Positions 7,284-14,712 of a stretch of 15,797 bases of DNA are shown here, in pieces (position 1 is the stretch's first letter; every line of letters starts with the position of its first letter). The stretch lies in assembly GCA_016763955.1 (NCBI GenBank), contig JAESSU010000413.1:1-15797 (forward strand). Direction: 5' to 3'. Under the pieces are notes generated by a model, which had not been told where the DNA came from, made no database searches, and worked only from the letters and a program-made list of their open reading frames with translations. The position numbers were made by a program, and so were the translations under genes. This stretch comes from Phycisphaeraceae bacterium. Lineage in GTDB: Bacteria; Planctomycetota; Phycisphaerae; Phycisphaerales; Phycisphaeraceae.

Positions 7284-8609
7284 ATGTCACAATTGAATCT
7301 GACGCATTACACCCTGATATTCGATCTTGGAACAACCTACTTTAAAGCCGCAATAATGACCGGCGAGCACGATTTTGTGGCTATTGCAGAGGTTCCTACG
7401 CCAATTAAATCACCTCAGGTGGGCTGGTCAGAAATCAAGGCCCCCGATTTTTTGACATGCATTAATCAATTAATGGCTGACCTGCACAAACGGTCTCCTG
7501 ATGCTTACAGCCAGATTCAATGCATTAGTTTTGCGACACAAGCCAACAGCTTTTTACTCCTGGATCAGTCATTTAATCCAGTGAGCCCAATCATTGTCTG
7601 GAATGATCAACGAGCAGAATCAATTGATCTAACAGGATTAAACAACTATCACTTAACGGGCATCCCAGCGGCCAGCTATCACTTAGCACCTGTAAAATTA
7701 CGCTGGCTACAGCAACACCAGCCGGACATCTTTAAGGAAGCTAGACAGTTCTGTTTTTTAAGTGACTATCTAACCTATCACTTCACCAGCCAACACGTCA
7801 CAGAAGCTGGTGTCGCAGGTTTAAGTGCCATGGTGGACATCCATCAATTATGCTGGATACCGCAGGTGATTGAAAAACTAAACTTGCAGCAATTAAACTG
7901 GCCCACGATCCATTTAGCAGGCAAATCGCTTGGCCCCATCAGTACACAAGCCGCGACAACTTATGGCTTGAATCCTGATTGTCGATTCACGCTTGGCTGC
8001 TTAGATCAATATGCTGGCCCCCTTGCTGCTAACTTAATGGATAACGACGGCATCTGTGAAACCACTGGCACGGTACTCGCGAGCGTCCGAACCTCCCCTA
8101 AATTTGATTTATCACTGCAAAAACACGGGGTTTACCAAGGCCCCTCCCCCCGCAGTGGCTGCTACTTTCACATGCTATTCACTGAAATCTCAGCCAATCT
8201 GCTTGCCATCTACCGTAAGCAGTTCACCCCTGATCTGTCTTATGAAGACCTCGACGCACTGGCTAGTGGGCTGTCTGTCATGGACCAAAATCTCAAACTT
8301 GTTGGCTTTGATATGCATCGGTCGAGTTTTAATTTTGAAGGTGATTCAAAATACCAAGACATCGCTCATCAGGTCCAAGCAATCTACTACAGGGTTGCCC
8401 TAGAACTCAAAAAACAGGTCAATGTCCACTATCAAACATCACCACCCGTCAAAGTCATGTCCCTGGGTGGAGGTGCCAATAGCCAACACTGGCTTAACAT
8501 TAAAGCAGCTGTCCTAGGCTGCTTGGTCATTGCAATCCCCAGCGAAAAACCCACTTGCCTAGGGGCATACCGACTGACTCATACAAATCCAACATCAAAA
8601 CACACATAA
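7284..8609 (+). CDS. FGGY-family carbohydrate kinase, module 2
   Basis: A 441-residue ATP-dependent sugar or polyol kinase, counted from the ATG at 7284. A TTG at 7272 would add four residues but has no ribosome site. Motifs are LIFDLGTTYFKAAI (11-24) for phosphate binding, VWNDQRAE (105-112), GCLDQYAGPLAA (238-249) with D241 as likely catalytic base, ETTGT (259-263), and the adenosine motif SLGGGANSQHW (393-403). The final helix motif is degenerate (EKPTCLGAYRLTH) instead of the usual E-A-x-A-L-G-A-A, and the protein ends soon after, giving a short C-terminus. Together with the divergence from the first kinase, this suggests a different substrate. It lies downstream of the proposed DeoR-controlled promoter and 63 bases before the DeoR gene. 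Confidence 0.88.
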   Translation: MSQLNLTHYTLIFDLGTTYFKAAIMTGEHDFVAIAEVPTPIKSPQVGWSEIKAPDFLTCINQLMADLHKRSPDAYSQIQCISFATQANSFLLLDQSFNPVSPIIVWNDQRAESIDLTGLNNYHLTGIPAASYHLAPVKLRWLQQHQPDIFKEARQFCFLSDYLTYHFTSQHVTEAGVAGLSAMVDIHQLCWIPQVIEKLNLQQLNWPTIHLAGKSLGPISTQAATTYGLNPDCRFTLGCLDQYAGPLAANLMDNDGICETTGTVLASVRTSPKFDLSLQKHGVYQGPSPRSGCYFHMLFTEISANLLAIYRKQFTPDLSYEDLDALASGLSVMDQNLKLVGFDMHRSSFNFEGDSKYQDIAHQVQAIYYRVALELKKQVNVHYQTSPPVKVMSLGGGANSQHWLNIKAAVLGCLVIAIPSEKPTCLGAYRLTHTNPTSKHT

Positions 8610-8632
8610 TCGTGTTTCGAACGCTTTATCAC

Positions 8633-8666
8633 TTGACTTTTAGATCAATGTTCAATATAAACAAAA
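8633..8666 (+). promoter_or_regulatory. Sigma70-type promoter of the second DeoR gene with overlapping operator
   Basis: TTGACT (8633-8638), a 17-base spacer, then TATAAA (8656-8661) form a near-consensus promoter. The -10 lies inside ATGTTCAATATAAACAA (8648-8664), the inverted counterpart of the site at 7171-7187. Repressor bound here would block RNA polymerase, so autoregulation is likely. The expected transcription start is only about 5 bases before the ATG at 8673, so the message may be nearly leaderless. Confidence 0.65.
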
Positions 8667-8672
8667 TATAAC

Positions 8673-9482
8673 ATGAATAAACAATCCCCGTCCAACACCA
8701 GTTTTCAGTCTCGGCGCGAGCAAATCTTGCAGTTAATTCAACAGCAAGGTGAATGTTCCATAGATGCATTGGCTTCGACGTTTGATGTCAGTGGCATGAC
8801 CATTCGCCGTGACTTACAGGACATGGTTAATGATGGGCAGGTGATTCGGACACATGGCGGAGCAACGCTAGCTCCGAAGGTCAGCTTTGAATTTCGTTTT
8901 CTTGAGCGTGTTCATCAACAGTCAAAAGAAAAAGAAGAAATTGCCCTGCAAGCCGTTTCATTAATTCGCCCCGGCCAAACGGTTTTGCTTGATTCAAGTA
9001 CAACGACGTTGGTCATTGCCCGCAAGCTTATTTCGATACCCGATGTCACGGTGGTCACCACATCATTACCGATTGCTTCGGAACTCTACGGCCAACCGGG
9101 GATCACTGTCATGCTCCTTGGGGGCGTTTTGCGTAGTGATTCGCCGGACTTAACGGGCGCCTTAACAGAAAACTGTTTGGAGCAAATTTGCGCAGACATT
9201 GCTTTTATTGGAGCCGATGCCATTGACCTGTCAGGGCATGTTTACAACATCAATCCTGAAATTGGTCGGATGTTAAAGAAGATGGCGGCTTCAGCGTCGC
9301 GCGTCTATGCCGTAGCGGATCATACAAAAATTGGGACGCATGCATTAATGCGATTTGCCCGCATCACCGACTGGTTAGGGTTAATCACTGATTCGGGTGT
9401 GAATCGCAAAGCTGCCTCACAACTAAGGCGTGCGGGTGTGAATTTAATCACCCCTTCTTCCAATAAATCGAGTCCTAACTGA
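8673..9482 (+). CDS. DeoR-family transcriptional repressor (module 2)
   Basis: A 269-residue DeoR-type regulator. The helix-turn-helix covers about residues 15-65 with CSIDALASTFDVSGMTIRRD and THGGA (60-64). The C-terminal sensor domain shows LDSSTTTL (107-113), LLGGVLR (148-154), IGADAID (179-185) and VADHTKI (214-220), all expected for a sugar-phosphate-binding DeoRC domain. It is paralogous to the DeoR protein at 1097-1864. No Shine-Dalgarno precedes the ATG; the proposed promoter places transcription start just before it. It probably controls its own gene and the preceding kinase through the shared 17-base site, and possibly the NagB-like and aminotransferase genes by read-through, since no terminator is seen in the 114 bases that follow. 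Effector unknown, probably the kinase product. Confidence 0.93.
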   Translation: MNKQSPSNTSFQSRREQILQLIQQQGECSIDALASTFDVSGMTIRRDLQDMVNDGQVIRTHGGATLAPKVSFEFRFLERVHQQSKEKEEIALQAVSLIRPGQTVLLDSSTTTLVIARKLISIPDVTVVTTSLPIASELYGQPGITVMLLGGVLRSDSPDLTGALTENCLEQICADIAFIGADAIDLSGHVYNINPEIGRMLKKMAASASRVYAVADHTKIGTHALMRFARITDWLGLITDSGVNRKAASQLRRAGVNLITPSSNKSSPN

Positions 9483-9596
9483 TTTGTGATTTAACAATCT
9501 ATGAAGCTCAAATTCTGGCAATGACCGTACACAAAGACCAAAGCCACAGCAATCAACCTAATGGGTGATATGTTTTAAAAAGCAGGAAGACCAATA

Positions 9597-10538
9597 ATGA
9601 ATCAGACCTCTAATTTTGAATTTGAACCTTCGTTGCATGTGCCGTTTCGTGACAAAGCACAGATTGCACGTTGTCGAGCCATCAAACGTTCTGAAATTGA
9701 ACAGCATGCTAACCCGGACTTTCAAATCCGTGTGGTAAAAGATGAGGACTTTGTTCATATTTGGCTTGGCGATATGTTTGCTCGAATTAAAGATGCCCAC
9801 GATGCAGGTAAGCCTTGCGTGATGCTCATGCCAAACCCTTGGCCGGGCTATTGCAATCTTGCACGAATGATTAATCGAGCCAAACTATCATGCAAGCATG
9901 TGTGGTGGTTTGCGATGGATGAATACGCTGACCAAGATGGCCGAATTGCGCCCGAAGATTGGCCTCGCGGATTTACTTACGCGATGCTTCGATTTTTATG
10001 GAACGAAGTCGACGAGGACCATCGTCCCCCGCGAAGTCAGGTATTTGGCCTTAACAATAAAAACATTGATCACTACCACGACCTAATGGAGGACGCTGGT
10101 GGGTTGGACATCAGCTACACAGGCCCGGGCTGGACGGGACATCTGGCCTTTGTCGAACCTGACGCGCCTGAGTTTGATGCTCCTCTTGAAGAGTGGAAAA
10201 CCATGGGCGCTCGGATCTGCACGCTGAGTCCTTTTACGCTTGCACAAAATTCGCTGCATGGGAGCATGGGTTTTAGCGGCGATCTAGCAGCTGTCCCGCC
10301 CAAGGCTGCGACCATCGGCCCCAAGGAAGTGATCTCGGCTAAGCATCGAATCGAAGTCGCGACAATCGGTGTTGCGGGGACCGACGTTAGCTGGGAACGC
10401 ATGATCACTCGGCTGTGTTACCACGGCCCAGTCACGCCCAAACTTCCCTCAAGCATTCATCAACTACTTCGTACGGACTGTTACATCTCTGAAAACATTG
10501 CCGCTGACATTACTGACACATGGGATAAAGGATATTAA
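9597..10538 (+). CDS. NagB-fold (glucosamine-6-phosphate deaminase-like) protein with altered active site
   Basis: A 313-residue protein of the glucosamine-6-phosphate isomerase/deaminase superfamily, longer than E. coli NagB (266). It keeps MDEY (107-110, D108 matching NagB D72) and the segment GPGWTGHLAFVEP (176-188). H182 and E187 align with NagB H143 and E148, but the position of D141 is T180. The late phosphate-binding lysine region of NagB is not evident; the corresponding stretch reads VATIGVAGTDVSWE. The substrate is therefore probably not plain glucosamine-6-phosphate, and the reaction may be a different isomerisation or ring opening. The ATG at 9597 has a good AGGAAG ribosome site at 9584-9589. 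One base separates its stop from the aminotransferase start, so the two proteins are made together and probably act in consecutive steps. Confidence 0.8.
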   Translation: MNQTSNFEFEPSLHVPFRDKAQIARCRAIKRSEIEQHANPDFQIRVVKDEDFVHIWLGDMFARIKDAHDAGKPCVMLMPNPWPGYCNLARMINRAKLSCKHVWWFAMDEYADQDGRIAPEDWPRGFTYAMLRFLWNEVDEDHRPPRSQVFGLNNKNIDHYHDLMEDAGGLDISYTGPGWTGHLAFVEPDAPEFDAPLEEWKTMGARICTLSPFTLAQNSLHGSMGFSGDLAAVPPKAATIGPKEVISAKHRIEVATIGVAGTDVSWERMITRLCYHGPVTPKLPSSIHQLLRTDCYISENIAADITDTWDKGY

Positions 10539-10539
10539 A

Positions 10540-11919
10540 ATGAGCACAAAAGATTTCAACACAATGGAATGGGGAAAAGTTGATTTAAACAAAATTCCCA
10601 ACATTAAAACATCACTACCTGGGCCCAAGAGCAACGACTATCACGCACGTTGCACAAAGTACTTTAAGGGACTTTCCGGGCAGGTAAAGCTTTTTCCCGT
10701 GGCCTTTGAGTCCGCTAAGGGCTGCATGATGCGCGATGTCGATGGCAATGAGTTCATCGACTTTTCATCGGGTATTTATGTGACCACCCTTGGGCACTGT
10801 CATCCAAAGATCAGTGAAGCGATTGCCAAACATGCAAGTCAGTTAATGAACGCTCATGACTTTACCACGCCAATCAAAACAGCTTTGGTTGAAAAACTCG
10901 CTGAAGTTTTACCTGGTGATCTTAATGGGTTTCAATTTTATGACTCAGGGACCACCGCTGTAGAAGCTGGCCTTCGTGTGTTGCGTGCAGCGACTGGTAA
11001 AAACGAAATGATTAGCTGCTTCTACGACTACCACGGCAAAACCTACGGCGGCGTTTCACTAGGACATATCCGCTCACCCGTTTACGGTGCAGTGCGAGCC
11101 CCTGGCGCTCACATGTTCCCTCGCCCAGATACTTATCGCCCCGTCTGGGCCAAAGAAGATGGCACGATCGACACCGACAAATACATTACCTTTTACGACG
11201 TATACATCAACAAAGGAATCGTCGGTAACGTTGCAGGTTTCGTCCTTGAACCGATCCAAGGCTGGGGCGGATCGATCATGCCACCGGATGACTTTTTCCC
11301 AAAACTCCGTCAATACTGTGACGATAAAGGCCTTCTGATGATGATCGACGAAGTGCTCTGTAGCTGGGGACGCACGGGCAAATGGCTGTGCATGGAACAC
11401 TGGGATGTCGTTCCAGATATTGTCACCATCGGCAAGGGCTTTGGGAACGGCTTCCCTGTCACTTGTGTTGCAGTGCGTGACCAATACAAAGAAAGCTTTG
11501 AATCCATCAGCGCTTCAAGTAGTTATGGGGGCAACCCAATGGCTTGTGCAGCAGCGCTAGCTTCTACTGAGGTCATCGAAGAAGAAAACCTCTTAGAACA
11601 TGCAACTTTCTTAGGTGAAGTCGCACTTAAGCGCATGAAAAGAATGAAAGCTGAACACAAAATCATCGGCGACGTTCGTGCTAAGGGCTGCCTAATGGGC
11701 ATCGAATTGGTCAAGGATCGCACCACCAAAGAACCCTTCGACCAAGCGGGCGCAATGGTTTACCAAAAGGCTTTTTCTAAAGGTCTGGCTTGGATTCCTG
11801 CGGGCCATATTCTGAGAATGAGTCCTCCGATTGTGATGGACGAACTAACACTTCTAAAGGGTTTGGACATGATCGATGAAGCCATCGGTGAAACCGCCCG
11901 TGAATTGGGAGTAGCATAA
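10540..11919 (+). CDS. Class III (omega-type) PLP-dependent aminotransferase
   Basis: A 459-residue cytosolic aminotransferase of usual class III length. The start at ATG 10540 has AAAGGA at 10527-10532; an upstream GTG-type start would overlap the previous gene. Features are GNEFIDFSSGIYVTTLGHCHP (69-89), the PLP phosphate loop SGTTAVEAG (136-144), FYDYHGKTYG (161-170), EPIQGWGG (237-244), MIDEV (268-272) with D270 contacting the pyridine nitrogen, and the Schiff-base lysine K299 in TIGKGFGNGFP. Class III enzymes move amino groups from primary amines or omega-amino acids to pyruvate or 2-oxoglutarate. With alanine dehydrogenase in the same region, pyruvate is an attractive acceptor. The SGTT in place of the common SGTE/SGSE is a small oddity. 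A terminator follows directly. The amine donor is unknown. Confidence 0.9.
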   Translation: MSTKDFNTMEWGKVDLNKIPNIKTSLPGPKSNDYHARCTKYFKGLSGQVKLFPVAFESAKGCMMRDVDGNEFIDFSSGIYVTTLGHCHPKISEAIAKHASQLMNAHDFTTPIKTALVEKLAEVLPGDLNGFQFYDSGTTAVEAGLRVLRAATGKNEMISCFYDYHGKTYGGVSLGHIRSPVYGAVRAPGAHMFPRPDTYRPVWAKEDGTIDTDKYITFYDVYINKGIVGNVAGFVLEPIQGWGGSIMPPDDFFPKLRQYCDDKGLLMMIDEVLCSWGRTGKWLCMEHWDVVPDIVTIGKGFGNGFPVTCVAVRDQYKESFESISASSSYGGNPMACAAALASTEVIEEENLLEHATFLGEVALKRMKRMKAEHKIIGDVRAKGCLMGIELVKDRTTKEPFDQAGAMVYQKAFSKGLAWIPAGHILRMSPPIVMDELTLLKGLDMIDEAIGETARELGVA

Positions 11920-11934
11920 TAAGTCACCTTTTAA

Positions 11935-11978
11935 TGCAGCAAAGAGGGGAACTTCTCTGCTGCACTTTTTATTTTATT
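11935..11978 (+). terminator. Rho-independent terminator after the aminotransferase gene
   Basis: TGCAGCAAAGAG (11935-11946) pairs with TTCTCTGCTGCA (11953-11964) with one A-C mismatch and one G-T pair around the loop GGGAAC. A T-rich tract of TTTTT, A, TTTT follows from 11966. It begins 15 bases after the aminotransferase stop and implies that the downstream dehydrogenase gene needs its own promoter. Confidence 0.85.
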
Positions 11979-11993
11979 ATACCCATCGGGTAT
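11979..11993. promoter_or_regulatory. Palindrome, possible operator
   Basis: ATACCC-ATC-GGGTAT is a perfect inverted repeat with 6-base arms and a 3-base centre, in the 210-base gap between aminotransferase and dehydrogenase. Its symmetry suits a dimeric regulator. It does not resemble the 17-base site shared by the kinase and DeoR promoters, so another regulator would be involved. No binding protein can be named. Confidence 0.3.
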
Positions 11994-12067
11994 GATTTTG
12001 ACCGCGCTGTAAACGCATTGGAGGCCTAAAACAAGGCGCCGCGTACACAAGCAACAGGACAAGGTCA

Positions 12068-12097
12068 TTGACGCGGGGTCTACGTTGAGCCTATTTA
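12068..12097 (+). promoter_or_regulatory. Candidate promoter for the second dehydrogenase gene
   Basis: TTGACG (12068-12073), an 18-base spacer and TATTTA (12092-12097) form a plausible but weak sigma70-type promoter about 33 bases before the ATG at 12130. The need for a promoter here follows from the terminator at 11935-11978. A nearby TTGACC (11998-12003) has no convincing -10 partner. Confidence 0.35.
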
Positions 12098-12129
12098 AAT
12101 TTTGAACTTCAATTGATGTGAATCTCACT

Positions 12130-13278
12130 ATGAAAACCATTCGCTTTGGAATTATTGGTTGTGGCCTAATGGGCCGCGAATTTGCCTCAGCAGCAGCACG
12201 CTGGTGTCATTTTAATCAGATGCCTGCAAAGCCTGTCATCACTGCAATCTGTAACCGCAGCGAAAAACCTTTTGCTTGGTTCACAGAAAATTTCCCAGGC
12301 ATTGAATTAGTCACCCATGACTACAAAGAGCTCCTAGCCAGCGACCAAGTCGATGCGGTGTATATCGCTTTACCGCATCATATGCATCGCGAAGTTTACA
12401 TCGCAGCCATCGAAGCGGGTAAACACTTAATGGGTGAAAAACCCTTTGGCATAGACCGCAAGGACAACGAAGCGATTAACAAAACCATCACTGAAAATCC
12501 GGATGTGTTTGTGCGTTGCGTGTCACAGTTCCCGTTTTTCCCAGCAGTGCAACAAATTGGACGCATGATTGACAGCGGTGAGTTGGGTCGCATCATCTCC
12601 GTGCAAAGTGGGTTCCTACATTCATCGGACATGGATACCGACAAGCCGATTAACTGGAAACGCATGGTGGCTTACAACGGAGCTTATGGCGTAATGGGTG
12701 ATCTTGGTATGCATGCCTGTCATGTGCCCTTGCGTGCTGGCTGGCAACCCAAAAATGTGCGAGCCATTCTTTCAAACATTGTCACACAACGTTACCAAGC
12801 TAAAGGCTCAACGACGAAAGTGCCTTGCGAAACATGGGACAATGCAACACTTCTCATCGACACGCAAGATCCCAAAACAAAAGAAACCTTCCCTTGGATG
12901 ATGCGGACTTATCGCATGGCTCCCGGTGAAAAAAACTCTTGGTTCGTTGAAATCCTAGGCACTAAGTCCAGTGTCCGCTTTGACACTCGCAATCCCAAGC
13001 AATTGGAATACCTCAAATACGAAGGCGGACAACAGATATGGCAATCCATTCAAACCGGCTATGACACAGCTTACCCCACCATCACCGGCCCAATTTTTGA
13101 ATTTGGTTTCACCGATGCGATTTTGCAAATGTGGGCTGCATTCATTGGCGAACTAACGACTGGCAGTGTGCCCCACCGTTTTGCCGGCTGTGTCACACCA
13201 CAAGAAGTAACTCAGAGCCACAAAATTTTTGATGCGGCTTTACAGTCACATAAAGATTCATCAGTCGTATCAATCTAA
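12130..13278 (+). CDS. Gfo/Idh/MocA-family NAD(P)-dependent oxidoreductase
   Basis: A 382-residue dehydrogenase of canonical type. The Rossmann motif GIIGCGLMG (7-15) opens the protein, AVYIALPHHMH (76-86) follows, and the catalytic GEKPFG (102-107) contains K104. The second signature GDLGMHACH (190-198) supplies the D191 and H195 expected in the active site. Such enzymes oxidise a ring or polyol hydroxyl, or reduce the ketone, with NAD(P)H. Unlike the protein at 5874-6998 it keeps the E-K-P lysine, so an ordinary dehydrogenase role is likely. ATG 12130 is preferred because the Rossmann strand starts four residues later; the in-frame GTG at 12118 would add four residues. No Shine-Dalgarno is seen. 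It is followed after 22 bases by the ceramidase-like gene, so both are probably one operon. Confidence 0.88.
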   Translation: MKTIRFGIIGCGLMGREFASAAARWCHFNQMPAKPVITAICNRSEKPFAWFTENFPGIELVTHDYKELLASDQVDAVYIALPHHMHREVYIAAIEAGKHLMGEKPFGIDRKDNEAINKTITENPDVFVRCVSQFPFFPAVQQIGRMIDSGELGRIISVQSGFLHSSDMDTDKPINWKRMVAYNGAYGVMGDLGMHACHVPLRAGWQPKNVRAILSNIVTQRYQAKGSTTKVPCETWDNATLLIDTQDPKTKETFPWMMRTYRMAPGEKNSWFVEILGTKSSVRFDTRNPKQLEYLKYEGGQQIWQSIQTGYDTAYPTITGPIFEFGFTDAILQMWAAFIGELTTGSVPHRFAGCVTPQEVTQSHKIFDAALQSHKDSSVVSI

Positions 13279-13300
13279 CTGATGCTAAAGGGAAATTACT

Positions 13301-14650
13301 GTGAACCAAGAGACAAGTATGCATTCGTTTAAAGCCGGCGCTAGCCAAGTTGACATGACTCCCCAGGGCAGTGTCTCCCTCTACGGCTACCCGCTTGTAC
13401 CCCGCATGAGCACAGGCATCAACGATCCACTTTATGCCTCCGCGATATATCTGCATGATGGCAAACAACCAATTCTGATGATTGGTACGGATTTGATCTA
13501 CATGACACGGGACATGGCTAATCCGATCCGCCAACGCCTATCGGAAATGTTGGACATGCCCGAGCATGCTATTGTCATTAGTGCTTCACATACGCATTCC
13601 GGCCCGCCAACGATGCAACTGTCTTGGATCAACAACGACCAAGCCCCCATGTTCAACGCTGATAAAATCTATTGTCAGCAAGTCGTCGAAGCGGTCATCA
13701 AAGCAGGCTCCCAAGCAGCCGCCAACGCCGTGCCTGCACAGGTGGGTTTCAGCACAGCCGATGGTAGCAAACTAGGAACCAACCGCCGTGATCCCAACGG
13801 CCCGTCTATCCCTCAAATGCCACTGCTTATAGCCCGTGATCTAAACGACCAGATCATCGGCATCATGGTCTCCTGCAACATGCATCCAACCGTATTGCAC
13901 GAAGATTCCACGCTCATAAGCGGCGATTTCCCCGGCTTAGCCAGAGAATATCTGCAATCAACCATCCTCCAAGGCAACAAGCCCCTTATTTATCACATGG
14001 GGGCAAGCGGCAACCAAAGCCCGCGTCACGTTGTCAAAGCCAACACACTAGAAGAGTGTCACCGACTCGGCCATATCCTAGGCAAAGAAATTGAAAACAG
14101 CGTCGCTCATGCACAGTGGCATGACCATCTGACACTCACTTCAACCACTACTGACATGACCTTGCCCGTGCGTCAGATTGATGACATGGACACTGCCAAA
14201 GCAAAATTGCAACAAGTTGAAAACAAGCTCGAATCACAACGTCAATCCGGTGCGCCCAAGACCACCATCCGCACGACAGAATGTGATTGGTTTGGCGCTC
14301 TTGAACGTGTACTAATGGTGCAGGCTAATGAGGATGGCCTGATTGAAAAGTTAGTCCAGTTGAACATGCCTGCTTCTGTTCAAATTATTGCTATCGGCAA
14401 CCAACGCTATGTCTGCTGGCCGGGCGAGGTCTTTGTTGAGTTTGCTTTAGAGGTCATACAGCAGTTCCCCCAAGCAAATATTATCACATGTGCCAACGGT
14501 GAACTGCAAGGTTATCTGGTGACCCAACAAGCTGTAGATGAAGATGCTTATGAAGCTAACAACGCCATTTTCCAAAGTCCCCAAGGCGGCGACACCCTCG
14601 TGCAAACCACGCTCAACCTACTTAACTCACTGCAAAAAAAAATAAGCTGA
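13301..14650 (+). CDS. Neutral/alkaline ceramidase-like amidohydrolase, cytosolic
   Basis: A 449-residue protein with the neutral ceramidase N-terminal domain pattern. The zinc-site segment SASHTHSGP is at 94-102 (H97, H99), and CNMHPTVLHED at 192-202 carries the second zinc histidine, followed by ISGDFPG. The nucleophile-type motif GASGNQSPRH is at 234-243 with S240, WPGE (373-376) carries the zinc glutamate, and QGYLVT (403-408) precedes Y417. The order matches neutral ceramidases. It has no signal peptide and is much shorter than secreted ceramidases (about 650 or more), lacking the C-terminal immunoglobulin-like domain. Known ceramidases split the amide of ceramide, but these short forms are uncharacterised, so an amide of an amino-polyol is an open possibility. 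The GTG start at 13301 has AAAGGGAA (13287-13294) at good spacing. Confidence 0.82.
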   Translation: MNQETSMHSFKAGASQVDMTPQGSVSLYGYPLVPRMSTGINDPLYASAIYLHDGKQPILMIGTDLIYMTRDMANPIRQRLSEMLDMPEHAIVISASHTHSGPPTMQLSWINNDQAPMFNADKIYCQQVVEAVIKAGSQAAANAVPAQVGFSTADGSKLGTNRRDPNGPSIPQMPLLIARDLNDQIIGIMVSCNMHPTVLHEDSTLISGDFPGLAREYLQSTILQGNKPLIYHMGASGNQSPRHVVKANTLEECHRLGHILGKEIENSVAHAQWHDHLTLTSTTTDMTLPVRQIDDMDTAKAKLQQVENKLESQRQSGAPKTTIRTTECDWFGALERVLMVQANEDGLIEKLVQLNMPASVQIIAIGNQRYVCWPGEVFVEFALEVIQQFPQANIITCANGELQGYLVTQQAVDEDAYEANNAIFQSPQGGDTLVQTTLNLLNSLQKKIS

Positions 14651-14668
14651 TGTACTTTGTTACTGCGT

Positions 14669-14698
14669 TTGCGATAACAAGTAACGCGATGTTATAAT
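14669..14698 (+). promoter_or_regulatory. Strong extended -10 promoter before the tRNA region
   Basis: TTGCGA (14669-14674), an 18-base spacer, and the perfect TATAAT (14693-14698) preceded by TG one base upstream (14690-14691) form a strong promoter. Transcription would begin near 14705, eight bases before a tRNA-like 5' half and about 120 bases before tRNA-Gly. Confidence 0.65.
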
Positions 14699-14712
14699 CC
14701 AACAGATCAACC

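Noticed and set aside
8598..8617. AAACAC/GTGTTT hairpin after the second kinase as a terminator
   Set aside because: The stem is short and AT-rich and no T tract follows.
12118..12129. GTG start for the second Gfo/Idh gene
   Set aside because: The ATG at 12130 places the Rossmann strand at the usual distance from the N-terminus, and the GTG has no better ribosome site.
14651..14692. GTTACT/AGTAAC inverted repeat as terminator of the ceramidase-like gene
   Set aside because: The arms are six bases with a 15-base loop and no T tract; the segment is better explained as the upstream part of the tRNA promoter.
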